The notes under the pieces were generated by a model. It saw only the letters and a list, made by a program, of their open reading frames with translations, ran no database searches and had not been told where the DNA came from. Below, piece by piece: positions 12,913-26,723 of a stretch of 64,000 nucleotides of DNA. This DNA comes from Chamaelirium japonicum (lineage: Eukaryota; Streptophyta; Magnoliopsida; Liliales; Melanthiaceae): assembly GCA_947650365.1 (NCBI GenBank), contig CANTAL010000133.1:744001-808000 (forward strand). The letters are read 5' to 3'. The position numbers and the translations under genes are program-made. Within the stretch, counting starts at the first letter, position 1, and the number at the start of each line of letters is the position of its first letter.

Positions 12913-15900
12913 TACGATCCATTCTAATTCATTCATACGATCTATTCTAATTCATTCATACGATCCATTCTAATTCATTCGCACAATCTTTTCTAATTCA
13001 TTCGTACGATCCAATCTAATTCATTCGCATGATCCATTCTAATTCATTTATACGATCCATTCTAATTCATTCATACAATCCATTCTAATTCTTTAGCATG
13101 AATTTATCCATTCTAATTCATTCGTACGATCCATTCTAATTCCTTCGTACTATCCATTCTAATTCCTTCGTACGATCCATTCTAATTCATTCGTACGATC
13201 CATTCTAATTCATACGTACGATCCATTCGAATTCATTCATATGATCTATTCTAATTCATTTATACGATCCATTCTAATTCATTCACATGAATGTATCCAT
13301 TCTAATTCATTCGTACGATCCATTCTAATTCATTCGCATGATCCAATCTAATTCTTTCGCACGATCCTTTCTAATTCATTCGTACGATCCATTCTATTTC
13401 ATTCGTACGATCCATTCTTACTCATTCGTACGATCCATTCTAATTCATTCGTACGATCCATTCTATTTCATTAGCACGATCCATTCTATTTCATTCGCAC
13501 GATCCATTCTAATTCATTCGTATGATCCATTCTAATTTATTCGTACGATCCATTCTAATTCATTTGTATGATCAATTCTAATTCATTCATACAATCTATT
13601 CTAGTTCTTTTGCACGAATGAATGCATTCTAATTCCTTCATACGATCCATTCTAATTCCTTCGTACGATCCATTCTAATTCATTCCCATGAATGTATCCA
13701 TTCTAATTCATACGTGCGATCCATTCTAATTCATTCATACGATCATTCATACGATCCATTCTAATTCATTCGTACGATCCATTCTAATTCATTCATAAAA
13801 TCCATTCTAATTCATTCGTACGATCCATTCTAATTCATTGGCATGAATGTATCCATTCTAATTCATTCTTACGATCCATTCTAATTCATTCACACGATCC
13901 ATTCTAATTCATTCATACGATCCATTCTAATTCATTCGTATGATCCAATCTATTCTAATTCATTCCCATGAATGTATCCATTCTAATTCATTCATACGAT
14001 CCATTCTAATTCATTCATACGATCCATTCTAATTCATTCATACGATCCATTCTAATTCATTCGTATGGATACATTCGTGCGAAGGAATTCATTCTAATTC
14101 ATTCGCACAATCTATTCCAATTCATTCATTCGCATGATCCATTCTAATTAGAATACATTCTAATCCATTCGTACGATCCATTCTAATTCATTCTTACGAT
14201 CCATCCTAATTCATTTGTATGATCCATTTTAATTCCTAATACATTTTAATTCATTCTAATTCATACATATGATCCAATCTAATTCGTTCGCACGATCCAT
14301 TCTAATTCATTCATCCGATCCATTCTAATTCATTCATACAATCCATTCTAATTCTTTCACACGAATATATCCATTCTAATTCATTCGTATGATCCATTCT
14401 AATTCATTCGCACGATCCATTCTAATTCATTCATATGATCCATTCTAATTCATTCGTACGATCCATTCTAATTCATTCGAACAATCCATTCTAATTCCTT
14501 CGTACGATCCATTCTAATTCCTTCGTACGATCCATTCTATTTGATTCGTATGATCCATTCTAATTCCTTCATAGGATCCATTCCAATTCATTCCCATGAA
14601 TGTATCCATTCTAATTCATACGTACGGTCCATTCTAATTCATTCATACGATCCACTCTAATTCATTCATACGATCCATTCTAATTCATTCGCACGAATGT
14701 ATCCATTCTAATTCATTCGTACGATCCATTCTAATTCATTCGCACAATCTATTCTAATTCATTCGTACGATCCATTCTAATTCATTAGCACGATCCATTC
14801 TAATTCATTCATACGATCCATTCTATTTCATTCGTACGATCCATTCTTACTCATTCGTACGATCCATTCTAATTCATTCACATGAATGTATCCATTCTAA
14901 TTCATTCGTACGATCCATTCTAATTCATTTGCACGAACCATTCTAATTCATTCATATGATCCAATCTAATTCATTCATACAATCTATTCTAATTCTTTCC
15001 CACGAATGTATCCATTCTAATTCTTACGTACGATCCACCCTAATTCCTTTGTATGATCCATTCTAATTCATTGGCACGAATGTATCCATTCTAATTGATT
15101 CGTACGATCCATTCAAATTCATTCATACGATCCATTCTATTTCATTCATATGATCCATTATAATTCATTCGTACGATCCATTCTAATTCATTCAGACGAA
15201 TGTATCCATTATAATTCATTCGCACGATCCATTCTAATTCATTCACACAATCTATTCTAATTGATTCGTACGATCCATTCTAATTCATTAGCACGATCCA
15301 TTCTAATTCATTCGTACGATCCATTCTATTTTATTCGTACGATCCATTCTTACTCATTAGCACAATCCATTCTAATTCATTTGCACGATCTATTCTAATT
15401 CATTCATACGATCCATTCTAATTCATTCATACGATCCATTCTAATTCATTCATACTATCCATTCTAATTCTTTCGCACGAATGTATCCATTCTAATTCAT
15501 TCGTACTATCCACCCTAATTCCTTCGTATGATCCATTCTAATTCTTTCGCATGAATGTATCCATTCTAATTCATTCGTACGATCCATTCGAATCCATTCA
15601 TACGATCCATTCTAATTCATTCATACGATCCATTGTAATTCATTCGCACAAATGTATCCATTCTAATTCATTCGTACGATCCATTCTAATTCATTCGCAC
15701 GATCCAATCTAATTCATTCGCACGATCCATTCTAATTCATTCGTACGATCCATTCTAATTCATTCATATGATCCTTTCTAATTCATTCGCACAAATATAT
15801 CCATTCTAATTCATTCTAATTCCTTCGTACGATCCATTCGTACGATCCATTCTAATTCCTTCGTACGAAAATATCCATTCTAATTCATTCGTACGATCCA

Positions 15901-16336
15901 TTCGAATTCATTCATATGATCCATTCTATTTCATTCGTACGATCCATTCTAATTCATTCATACGATCCATTCTAATTCTTTCGTATGATCCATTCTAATT
16001 CATTCGCACGAATGTAACCATTCTAATTCATTCGTACGATCCATTCGAATTCATTCATACGATCCATTCTATTTGATTCGTACGATCCATTCTAATTCAT
16101 TCGCACGAATGTATCCATTCTAATTCATTCGTACGATCCATTCTAATTCATTCGCACGATCCAATCTAATTCATTCGCACGATCCATTTTAATTCATTCG
16201 TACGATCCATTCTATTTCATTCGTACGATCCATTCCTACTCATTCGTACGAACCATTCTAATTCATTTGCACGAATGTATCCATTCTAATTCATTCGTAC
16301 GATCCATTCTAATTCATTCGCACGATCCATTCTAAT
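12913..16336 (+). repeat. Satellite F domain 6 (3.4 kb)
   Basis: Mostly F units. A tiny R patch of about 24 bp near 14065..14088 (GGATACATTCGTGCGAAGG) and the irregular CTAATTAGAATACATTC near 14155 mark a rearranged spot. An 8-unit 189-bp higher-order repeat lies at 14695..14884. CTTACTCATTAGCACAATCC at about 15350 matches 39741 and 43534, which links this block to the foldback-bearing segments. Its right part, from about 15460, is the second copy of window positions 1..869. Confidence 0.9.
14695..14884 (+). repeat. 189-bp 8-unit higher-order repeat (example)
   Basis: Seven 23-bp units and one 28-bp unit separate successive GAATGTATC marks by 189 bp (7 x 23 + 28). The order of variants is CGTACG, CGCACAATC, CGTACG, ATTAGCACG, CATACG or CGTACG, CTATTTC, CTTACTC, then the 28-bp unit. 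The same order and length recur at 33668..33857, 39279..39468 and 59570..59759. The copy at 39006..39182 is 176 bp because 13 bp are missing between CTATTTCATTC and TTACTC. Confidence 0.88.
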
Positions 16337-17113
16337 GATCGGGCGAATGAATTAGAATGGATCGTATGAATGAATTAGAATGGATCGTATGAATGAATCA
16401 GAATGGATCGTGCGAATGAATTAGAATTCATCATACGAATGAATTAGAATGGACACATTCGTACGAATGAATTAGAATGGATCGTATGAATGAACTAGAT
16501 TGAATGAATTAGAATGGATCGTACGAATGAGTAAGAATGGATCGTATGAATGAATTAGAATGGATCGTGCGAATGAATTAGAATAGATCATGAGAATGAA
16601 TTAGAATGGATCGTACGAATGAACTAGAATGGATCGTATGAATGAATTAGATTGGATCGTGCGAATGAATTAGAATGGATCGTATGAATGAATTAGAATG
16701 GATAAATTCATGCGAATGAATTAGAATGGATCGTATGAATGAATTAGATTGGATCATATGAATGAATTAGAATGGATCGTGCGAATGAATTAGAATGGAT
16801 CGTACAAATGAATTAGAATGGATCGTACGAATGAATTAAAATGGATACATTCGTGCGAATGAATTAGAATGGATCAAACGAAGGAATTAGGGTGGATTGT
16901 ACGAATGAATTAGAATAGATACATTCGTGCGAAAGAATTAGAAGGGATTGTATGAATGAATTACAATGGATCCTATGAATGAATTAGAATGGATCGTACG
17001 AATGAATTAGAATGGATCGTATGAATGAATTAGAATGGATCGTGTGAATGAATTAGACTGGATCGTACGAATGAGTAAGAATGGATCGTACGAATGAAAT
17101 AGAATGGATCGTA
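16337..17113 (-). repeat. Satellite R domain 6
   Basis: Second copy of 870..1675. It has the same entry join (TAATGATCGGGCG), a GGAATTAGGGTGG unit near 16887, and the same CGTACGTACG exit at 17113. The offset is 15.44 to 15.47 kb. Confidence 0.92.
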
Positions 17114-17655
17114 CGTACGATCCATTATAATTCATTCATACGATCCATTCTAATTCATTCGCATGAATGTATCCATTCTAATTCCTTCGTACGATCCATT
17201 CTAATTAATTCGCACAATCTATTCTAATTCATTCGTACGATCCATTCTAATTCATTCGCACGATCCATTCTAATTCGTTTGTACGATCCATTCTAATTCA
17301 TTCATACAATCCATTCTAATTCTTTTGCACGAATGTATCCATTCTAATTCATTCGTACGATCCATTCTAATTCCTTCGTACAATCCATTCTAATTCCTTC
17401 GTACGATCCATTCTAATTCATTTTCAACGATCCATTCTAATTCATTCGTACGATCCATTCTAATTCTTACGTACGATCCATTCGAATTCATTCATACGAT
17501 ATATTCTAAGTCATTCATACGATCCATTCTAATTCATTTGCATGAATGTAACGATTCTAATTCATTTGTATGATCCAATCTAATTCATTCGCACGATCCA
17601 AACTAATTCTTTCATATGATCCATTCTAATTCATTCGTACGATCCATTCTAATTT
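17114..17655 (+). repeat. Satellite F domain 7
   Basis: Second copy of 1676..2191, ending at the same TTATGAATGAGTAAG join (17654). Confidence 0.9.
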
Positions 17656-18639
17656 ATGAATGAGTAAGATCCATTCGTGCGAATGATTAGAATGGATCGT
17701 ACGAATGTATTAGAATGGATCGTGCAAATGAATTAGAATGGATCGCACAAAGGAATGAATTAGAATGGATACATTCGTACAATCCATTCTAATTCATTCG
17801 TACGGTCCATTCTAATTCATTCGTACGATCCAGTCTAATTTATTCATACGATCCATTCTAATTCATATTCATTCGTATGATCCATTCTAATTTATTCGTA
17901 CGATCCATTCTAATTCATTCGTACGATCTATTCTAATTCATTCGTACGATCCATTCTAAATCATTCGCACGATCCATTCTAGAATGGATCGTACGAATGA
18001 GTAATAATAGATCGTACGAATGAAATAGAATGGATCGTACGAATGAATTAGAATGGATCGTGCTAATGAATTAGAATGGATTGTACAAATGAATTAGAAT
18101 AGATTGTACGTATGAATTAGAATGGATCGTACGAATGAATTAGAATGGATCGTGCGAATGAATTAGAATGGATCTTACGAATGATTTAGAATGGATCGTA
18201 CGAATGAATTAGAATGGATCGTACGAATGAATTAGAATGGATCGTACGAATGAATATGAATTAGAATTGATCGTATGAATGAATTAGAATGGATCGTACG
18301 AATGAATTAGAATGGATCGTACGAATGAATTAGAATGGATTGTACAAATGTATCCATTCTAATTCATTTCTTTTTGCGGTACATTCTAATTCATTAGCAC
18401 AAACCATTCTAATTCATTAATACGATCCATTCTAATTCATTCGTACGATCCATTCTTGTTCATTCGCACAATCTATTCTAATTCATATATACGATCCATT
18501 CTAATTCATTAGCACGATCTTTTCTAATTCATTCGTACGATCCATTCTATTTCATTCGTACGATCCATTCTTATTCATTCGTACGATCGTATGAATGAAT
18601 TAGAATGAATTAGAATGGATCGTATGAATTAGAATGGAT
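17656..18639. repeat. Short-range inversion mosaic, right copy
   Basis: R 17656..17774, F 17775..17980, R 17981..18349, F 18350..18586 and R 18587..18639 repeat the pattern of 2192..3162. The match includes the TCTAGA join (17978..17983), the TTCTTT irregularity near 18370 (compare 2905) and the TACGATCGTATG join near 18587. Confidence 0.88.
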
Positions 18640-21062
18640 TCATTCATACGATCCAATCTAATTTATTAGCACGATCCATTCTAATTCATTCAAACGATCC
18701 ATTCTATTTCATTCGTACGATCCATTCTTACTCATTCATACGATCCAATCTAATTCATTCATACGATCCATTCTAATTCATTCGCACGAGTGTATCCATT
18801 CTAATTCATTCGTACGATCCATTCTAATTCATTCGCACAATCTATTCTAATTCATCTGTACGATCCATTCTAATTCATTAGAACGATCCATTCTAATTTA
18901 TTCGTACGATCTATTCTAATTCATTCGTACGATCCATTCTAATTCATTCCCATGAATGTATCCATTCTAATTCATACGTGCGATCCATTCTAATTCATTG
19001 ATACGATCAAATCTAATTCATTCATACGATCCATTCTAATTCGTTCGTACGATCCATTCTAATACATTCGCCTGATCCATTCTAATTCATTCATACGATC
19101 CATTCTAATCTATTCGTACGATCCATTCTAATTCATTCACACGATCCATTCTAATTCATTTATACGATCCAATCTAATTCATTCATACGATCCATTCTAA
19201 TTCATTCGCATGAACGTATCCATTCTAATTCATTCATACGATCCATTCTAAGTCATTCGCACAATCTATTCTAATTCATTCGTACGATCCATTCTAATTC
19301 ATTCGCACGATCTATTCTAATTTATTCCCATGAATGTATCCATTCTAATTTATTCGTACGATCCATTCTAATTCATTCGTACGATCCATTCTAATTCATT
19401 TGTACGATCCATTCTAATTCATTCGTACGATCCTTTCTAATTTATTCCCATGAATGTATCCATTCTAATTCATTCGTACGATCCATTCTAATTCATTCGT
19501 ACGATCCATTCTAATTTATTCCCATGAATGTATCCATTCTAATTCATACGTGCGATCCATTCTAATTCATTCATACGATCAAATCTAATTCATTCATACG
19601 ATCCATTCTAATTCATTCATACGATCTATTCTAATTCATTCGTACGATCCATTCTAATACATTCGCACGATCCATTCTAATTCATTCATACGAACCATTC
19701 TAATTTATTCGTACGATCCATTCTAATCTATTCGTACGATCCATTCTAATTCATTCACACGATCCATTCCAATTCATTCATACGATCCAATCTAATTCAT
19801 TCATACGATCCATTCTAATTCATTCGCATGAATGTATCAATTCTAATTCATTCGTACGATCCATTCTAAGTCATTCGCACAATCTATTCTAATTCATTCG
19901 TACGATCCATTCTAATTCATTCGCATGATCCATTTTAATTCATTTGCACGATCCATTCTAATTCATTCATACAATTCATTCTAATTCATTTGCACGAATG
20001 TATCCATTCTTATTCATTCGTACGATCCATTCTAATTCCTTCGTACGATCCATTCTAATTCCTTCGTACGATCCATTGTATTTCATTCGTATGATCCATT
20101 CTAATTCCTTCGTACGATCCATTCTAATTTATTAGCACAATCCATTCTAATTCATTCATACGATTCATTCTAATTCGTAGAATCCATTCTATTTCATTCG
20201 TACGTTCCATTTTTACTCATTCGCACGAATGTATCCATTCTAATTCATTCGCACGAATGTATCCATTCTAATTCATTTGTACGATCCATTCTAATTCTTT
20301 CGCACAATCTATTGTAATTTATTGCACAATCCATTCTAATTCATTCATACGATCTACTCTAATTCATTAGCATGATCTATTCTAATTCATTCATACGATC
20401 CATTCTAATTCATACAAACCATTCTAATTCATTCATACGATCCATTATATTTCATTTGTGTGATCCATTCTAATTCATTCGTACGATCCATTCGAATTCA
20501 TTCATACGATCCATTCTAATTCATTCGCACAATCTATTCTAATTCATTCGTACGATCCATTCTAATTCATTAGCACGATCCATTCTATTTCATTCGTATG
20601 ATCCATTCTTACTCATTCATACGATCCATTCTAATTCATTCGCACGAATGTATCCATTCTAATTCATTCGTACGATCCATTCTAATTCATTCGCACAATC
20701 TATTCTAATTCATTCGTACGATCCATTCTAATTCATTAGCATAATCTATTCTAATTAATTCATACGATCCATTCTATTTCATTCGTACGATCCATTCTTA
20801 CTCATTCGTACGATCCATTCTAATTCATTCGCACAATCTATTCTAATTCATTCGTACGATCCATTCTAATTCCTTCATTCTTATTCATTCGTACGATCCA
20901 TTCTAATTCATTCGCACAATCTATTCTAATTCATTCGTACAATACATTCTAATTCCTTCATTCTTATTCATTCGTACGATCCATTCTAATTCATACGTAC
21001 GATCCATTCTAATTCATTCATACAACCCAATCTAATTCATTCATACGATCCATTCGAATTCA
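18640..21062 (+). repeat. Satellite F domain 8 with internal 0.6 kb duplication
   Basis: Second copy of 3163..4789, expanded by about 0.8 kb. Markers CATACGTGCG, CTAATCTATTCG and CTAAGTCATTCG each occur twice; CTAAGTC is at 19248 and 19866, 618 bp apart. CATGAATG units at 19329, 19449 and 19523 are spaced 120 and 74 bp, which are 4 x 23 + 28 and 2 x 23 + 28. It ends at the same CATTCGATCATACG join as 4790. Confidence 0.88.
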
Positions 21063-21381
21063 TTCGATCATACGAATCAGTAAGAATGGATCGTACGAAT
21101 GAATTAGAATGGATCGTACGAATAAATTAGAATGGATCGTGCGAATGAATTAGAATGGATCGTATGAATAAATTAGAAAGGGTACATTCATGCGAATGAA
21201 TTAGAATGGATTGTACGAATGAGTATGAATGGATCGTACGAATGAAATAGAATGGATCATACGAATGAATTAGAATGGATCGTGCGAATAAATTAGATTG
21301 GATCGTACGAAGTAATTAGAATGGATACATTCGTGCGAATGAATTAGAATTGATCGTATGAATGAATTAGAATGGATTGTA
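21063..21381 (-). repeat. Satellite R domain 8
   Basis: Counterpart of 4790..5296, about 190 bp shorter. It ends at TTGTACGTATGATCC. Confidence 0.88.
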
Positions 21382-21783
21382 CGTATGATCCATTCTATTT
21401 CATTCGTACGATCCATTCTTACTCATTCGTATGATCCATTCTAATTCATTCGCACGATCCATTCTAATTCATTCATACGATCCATTCTATTTCATTCGTA
21501 TGATCCATTCTAATTCCTTCGTCTGAGCCATTCTAATTCATTCCCATTAATGTATCCATTCTAATTCATTCATATGAACCATTCTAATTCATTCGCACGA
21601 ATGTATCCATTCTAATTCATTCGTACGATCCATTCGTACGATCCATTCTAATTCATTCGCACAATCTATTCTAATTCATTCGTACGATCCATTCTAATTC
21701 ATTAGCACGATCCATTCTAATTCATTCATACGATCCATTCTAATTCATTCGCACGATCTTTTCTAATTCATTCGTACGATCCA
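21382..21783 (+). repeat. Satellite F domain 9
   Basis: Counterpart of 5297..5682. It includes a CATTCCCATTAATG unit near 21538 and ends in GATCCATACGAATG. Confidence 0.88.
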
Positions 21784-23004
21784 TACGAATGAATTAGAAT
21801 GGATACATTCGTGCGAATGAATTAGAATGGATCGTACGAATGAGTAAGAATGGATCGTACGAATGAAATACAATGGATCGTACGAATGAATTAGAATGGA
21901 TCATGCTAATGAATTAGAATGGATCGTACGAATGAATTAGAATGGATCGTATGAATAAATTCGTACTTACAAATGAATAATAATAGATTGTGCGAATGAA
22001 TTAGAATGGATCGTACGAATAAATTAGAATGGATACATTTGTGCGAAAGAATTAATTAGAATGGATCGTATGAATGAATTAGAATGGATCGTGCGAATGA
22101 ATTAGAATGGATCGTACGAATGAATTAGAATGGATCATGCTAATGAATTAGAATGGATCGTACGAATGAATTAGAATAGATTGTGCGAATGAATTAGAAT
22201 GGATCGTACGAATGAATTAGAATGGATTGTATGAACGAATTAGAATGGATTGTGCGAATGAATTAGAATGGATCGTATGAATGAATTAGAATGGATACAT
22301 TCGTGCGAATGAATTAGAATGGATCGTACGAATGAGTAAGAATGGATCGTACGAATGAAATAGAATGGATTGTACGAATGAATTAGAATGGATCGTGCTA
22401 ATGAATTAGAATGGATCGTACGAATGAATTAGAATAGATTGTGCGAATGAATTAGAATGGATCGTACGAATGAATTAGAATGGATACATTCGTGCGAATG
22501 AATTAGAATAGATCATATGAATGAATTAGAATGGATCGTATGAATGAATTAGAATGGATCGTGCGAATGAATTAGAATGGATCGTACGAATGAATTAGAA
22601 TGGATCATATGAAGGAATTAGAATGGATTGTATGAATGAATTAGAATGGATCGTGCGAATAAATTAGAATTGATCGTACGAAGGAATTAGAATGGATCGT
22701 ACGAAGGAATTAGAATGGATACATTCATGGGAATGAATTAGAATGGATCGTACAAAGGAATTAGAATGGAGCATATGAATGAAATAGAATGAATCTTATG
22801 AAGGAATTAGAATGGATCGTACGAATGAATTAGAATGGATCGCACGAATGAATTAGAATGGATCGTACCAATGAAATAGAATGGATCGTACGAATGAATT
22901 AGATTGGATCGTATGAATGAATTAGAATGGATCATACGATTGTATTAGAATGGATCGTGCGAATGAATTAGAATGGATGGTACTAATGAATTAGAATGGA
23001 TCGT
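21784..23004 (-). repeat. Satellite R domain 9
   Basis: R units. From about 22.6 kb they match 50.6 kb onward at an offset of about 28,020 bp, with shared CATTCATGGG / CATTCATTGG and CGCACGAATG units. It ends at GATCGTACGATCC, an R to F join on CGTACG that is also found at 51026. Confidence 0.9.
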
Positions 23005-23126
23005 ACGATCCATTCTATTTCATTCGTATGATCCATTCTAATTCCTTCGTACGATCCATTCTAAACCATTCTAATTCATTCGTACGATCTATTCTAATTC
23101 ATTCGCACAATCTAATTTATTCGTAC
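23005..23126 (+). repeat. Small F island
   Basis: About 120 bp of F units contain ACAATCTAATTTATTCG and end in TACGTATGAATTGGATCG. The same island is at 51026..51142 (offset 28,021 bp at the TCTAATTTAT mark). Confidence 0.9.
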
Positions 23127-24241
23127 GTATGAATTGGATCGTATGAATGAATTAGAATGGATCGTACGTATGAATTAGAATGGATGCATTCATGGGAATG
23201 AATTAGAATGGATCGTACGAAGGAATTCGAATGGATCGTACGAAGGAATTAGAATGGATCGTAAGAAGGAATTAGAATGGATCGTACGAATGAATTATAA
23301 TGGATACATTCGTGCAAAAGAATTAGAATGGATTGTATGAATGAATTAGAAAGGATCGTACAAATGAATTAGAATGGATCGTACGAATGAATTAGAATGG
23401 ATACATTCGTGTGAATAAATTATAATGGATCGTATGAATGAATTAGAATGGATCGTATGAATGAATTCGAATGGATCGTACGAATGAATTAGAATGGATA
23501 CACTCGTACGAAAGAATTAGAATGGATCGTACGAATGAATTAGAATGGATCGTATGAATGAATTCGAATGGATCGTATGAATGAATTAGAATGGATCGTG
23601 CGAATGAATTAGAATGGATCGTACGAATGAATTAGAATGGATACATTCGTGCGAATGAATTAGAATGGATCGTATGAATGAATTATAATGGATCATATGA
23701 ATGAATTCGAATGGATACATTCGTGCGAATGCATTAGAATGGATCGTATGAATGAATTAGAATGGATCGTACGAATGAATTCGAATGGATCGTATGAATG
23801 AATTAGAATGGATCGTACGAATGAATTAGAATGGATCATACAAAGGAATTAGGGTGGATCGTACGAATGAATTAGAATGGATACTTTTGTGTGAAAGAAT
23901 TAGAATGGATCGTGCGAATGAATTAGAATGGATTGTACGAACGAATTAGAATGGATTGTACAAAGGAATTAGATTGGATCGTACGAATGAATTAGAATGG
24001 ATACATTCGTGCGAAAGAATTAGAATGGATTGTATGAATGAATTAGAATGGATCGTCTGAATGAATTAGAATGGATCGTGCGAATGAATTAGAATTGATC
24101 ATACGAATGAATTAGAATGGATCGTATGAATGAGTTCGAATGGATCATACGAATGAATTAGAATGTATACATTCGTGTGAATGAATTAGAATGGTTCATA
24201 CGAAGGAATTAGAATGGATTGTACGAATGAATTAGAATGGA
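23127..24241 (-). repeat. Satellite R domain 10
   Basis: R units rich in the GAATTCGAATG variant (reverse of CATTCGAATTC) and in GATACATTCGTGCG. It ends in GAATGGATCCATTC, a perfect palindrome where R meets F. The matching join is at 52006. Confidence 0.92.
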
Positions 24242-24691
24242 TCCATTCTATTCTAATTCATTCGCACGATCCATTCTAATTCATTCATACGATCCATTCT
24301 AATTCATTCATACAATCCTTTCTAATTCTTTCGCACGAATGTATCCATTCTAATTCATTCATACGATCCACCCTAATTCCTTCGTATGATCCATTCTAAT
24401 TCATTCGCACGAATGTATCCATTCTAATTCACACGTACGATCCATTCTAATTCATTCATACGATCCAATCTAATTCATTCATACGATCCATTCTAATTCA
24501 TTCGCACGAATGTATCCATGGGAATGAATCCATTCTAATTCATTCGTACGATCCATTCTAATTCATTCATACGATCCACTCTAATTCATTTGCATGATTC
24601 ATTCATACGATTCTTTCTAATTCATTTGCACAATCCATTCTAATTCATTCGCACAATTCATTCGTATGAGCCATTCTAATTCATTCGCACG
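24242..24691 (+). repeat. F cassette with TCCATGGGAATG and GAATGGAATG marks
   Basis: It opens with CCATTCTATTCTAATTC, carries the irregular TATCCATGGGAATGAATCC near 24515, and ends in CACGAATGGAATGAATTAG at about 24692. This cassette occurs four times in the window: here, 41509..41886, 45271..45700 and 52006..52456. It is therefore a useful anchor for tracing segment duplication. Confidence 0.9.
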
Positions 24692-25018
24692 AATGGAATG
24701 AATTAGAATAGATACATTCGTGCGAATGAATTAGAATGGATCATATGAATGAATTAGATTGGATCGGAATGGATCGTACGAATAAATTAGAATGGATACA
24801 TTCGTGCGAATGAATTAGAATGGATCGTATGAATGAATTAGAATGGATCGTATGAAGGAATTAGAATGGATCGTACATATGAAGTAGAATGGATACATTC
24901 ATGCGAATGAATTAGAATGGATCGTATGAAGGAATTAGAATGGATCATACGAATGAAATAGAATGGGTCGTACGAAGGAAATAGAACGGATCGTGCGAAT
25001 AAATTAGAATAGAATGGA
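24692..25018 (-). repeat. Satellite R domain 11
   Basis: R units from the CGAATGGAATG join to GAATGGATCCATTC at 25019. Confidence 0.9.
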
Positions 25019-25981
25019 TCCATTCTAATTCATTCGTAGGATCCATTCTAATTCATTCGCACAATCTATTCTAATTCATTCGTACGATCCATTCTAATTC
25101 ATTTGTACGATCCATTCTAATTCCTTCGTATGATCCATTCTATTACATTCGTATGAATGAATTAGAATGAATTAGAATGGATCGTACAATCTATTCTAAT
25201 CTATTCATATGATCTATTCTAATTCATTTGCACGATCCATTCTAATTCCTTCATACGATCCATTCTAATTCATTCGTACGATCTAATTCATTCGCACGAT
25301 CCATTCTAATTAATTCATATGATCCATTCTATTTCATTCGTACGATCTATTCTTACTCATTCGTACGATCCATTCTAATTCATTTGCTCTAATTCCTTCG
25401 TATGATCCATTCTAATTCTTTCGTATGATCTATTCTAATACCTTCGTACGATCCATTCTGTTTCATTCGTATGATCCATTCTAATTCCTTCGTACGATCC
25501 ATTCTAATTCATTCCCATGAATGTATCCATTCTAATTCATACGTACGATCCATTGTAATTCATTCATACGATCCAATCTAATTCATTCATACGATCCATT
25601 ATAATTCATACGCACGAATGTATCCATTCTAATTCATTCGTACGATCTATTCTAATTCATTCGCATAATCTATTCTAATTCATTCGTATGATCCATTCTA
25701 ATTCATTAGCAAGATCCATTCTAATTCATTCGCACGATCCATTCTAATTCATTCGTACGATCCATTCTAATTCATTCATACGATCCATTCTAATTCCTTC
25801 ATACAATCTATTCTAATTCATTCTTATTCATTCGCACAATCTATTTTTATTCATTCGTTCAATCCATTTAATCTAATTCATTCGCACGATCCAATCTAAT
25901 TCATTCGCACGATCCATTCTAATTCATTCGTATGATCCATTCTATGTCATTCGTACGATCCATTCTTACTCATTCGTACGA
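25019..25981 (+). repeat. Satellite F domain 11, absent from the paired copy
   Basis: F units with a small R patch (about 25153..25188) made of AATTAGAATG half-units. In the second copy of this segment, R runs uninterrupted from 52457 to 53219, and the offset falls from 27,765 to 26,551 bp. About 1.2 kb including this domain was therefore gained here or lost there. It ends at TACGATCATACG. Confidence 0.88.
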
Positions 25982-26723
25982 TCATACGAAGGAATTAGAA
26001 TGGATCGTATGAATGAATTAGAATGGATCGTGCGAATGAATTAGAATGGATCATACGATTGAATTAGAATGGATCGTATAAATGAATTAGAATGGATCGT
26101 ACATTTGAATTAGAATGGATACATTCATAGGAATGAATTTGAATGGATTGTATGAATGAATTAGAATGGATCGTATGAATGAATTCGAATGGATCGTACG
26201 AATGAATTAGAATGGATACATTCGGATCGTACGAAGGAATTAGAATGGTTCGTACGAAGGAATTAGAATAGATTATGTGAATGAATTAGAATGGATCGTA
26301 CGAATGAATTAGAATGGATTGTGCTAATGAATTAGAAGGATCGTATGAATGAATTAGAATAGATTGTGCAAATGAATTAGAATGGATCGTACGAATGAAT
26401 TAGAATGGATCGTATGAATGAATTAGAATAGATACATTCATGGGAATGAATTAGAATGGATCATACGAAGGAATTAGAATGGATCATGTGAATGAATTAG
26501 AATGGATCGTACGAAGGAATTTAGAATGGATCGTATGAATGAATTAGATTGGATCGTATGAATGAATTAGAATGGATCGTATGAATGAATTAGAATGGAT
26601 CATGCAAACGAGTTAGAATGGATCGTATGAATGAATTAGATTGGATCGTATGAATGAATTAGAATGGATCGTATGAATGAGTTAGAATAGATCGTACAAA
26701 TGAATTAGAATGAATTAGAATGG
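25982..26723 (-). repeat. Satellite R domain 12
   Basis: It contains the irregular ATACATTCGGATCGTACG at 26216 (matching 52767) and GGAATTTAGAATGG at 26516 (matching 53067), both at offset 26,551 bp. It ends in AATGGATCCATTC. Confidence 0.9.

Noticed and set aside
13338-13535. Open frame of 65 codons with repeated IHSYDPF-like peptides
   Set aside because: It is a translation of the 23-bp unit. Because 23 is not a multiple of 3, each frame normally meets TAA once per 69 bp. The frame stays open only where CTATTTC, CTTACTC or CAATC-linked variants replace TCTAATTC. There is no start context, codon bias or non-repeat sequence.
24230-24255. Orientation switches at GATC as DpnII/MboI ligation artefacts (Hi-C type chimeras)
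   Set aside because: The same joins recur in diverged duplicate segments (for example 24241/52006 and 28043/54001), and many switches lie at CGTACG, TCTAGA or other sites. They therefore predate sequencing. Read spanning would settle it.
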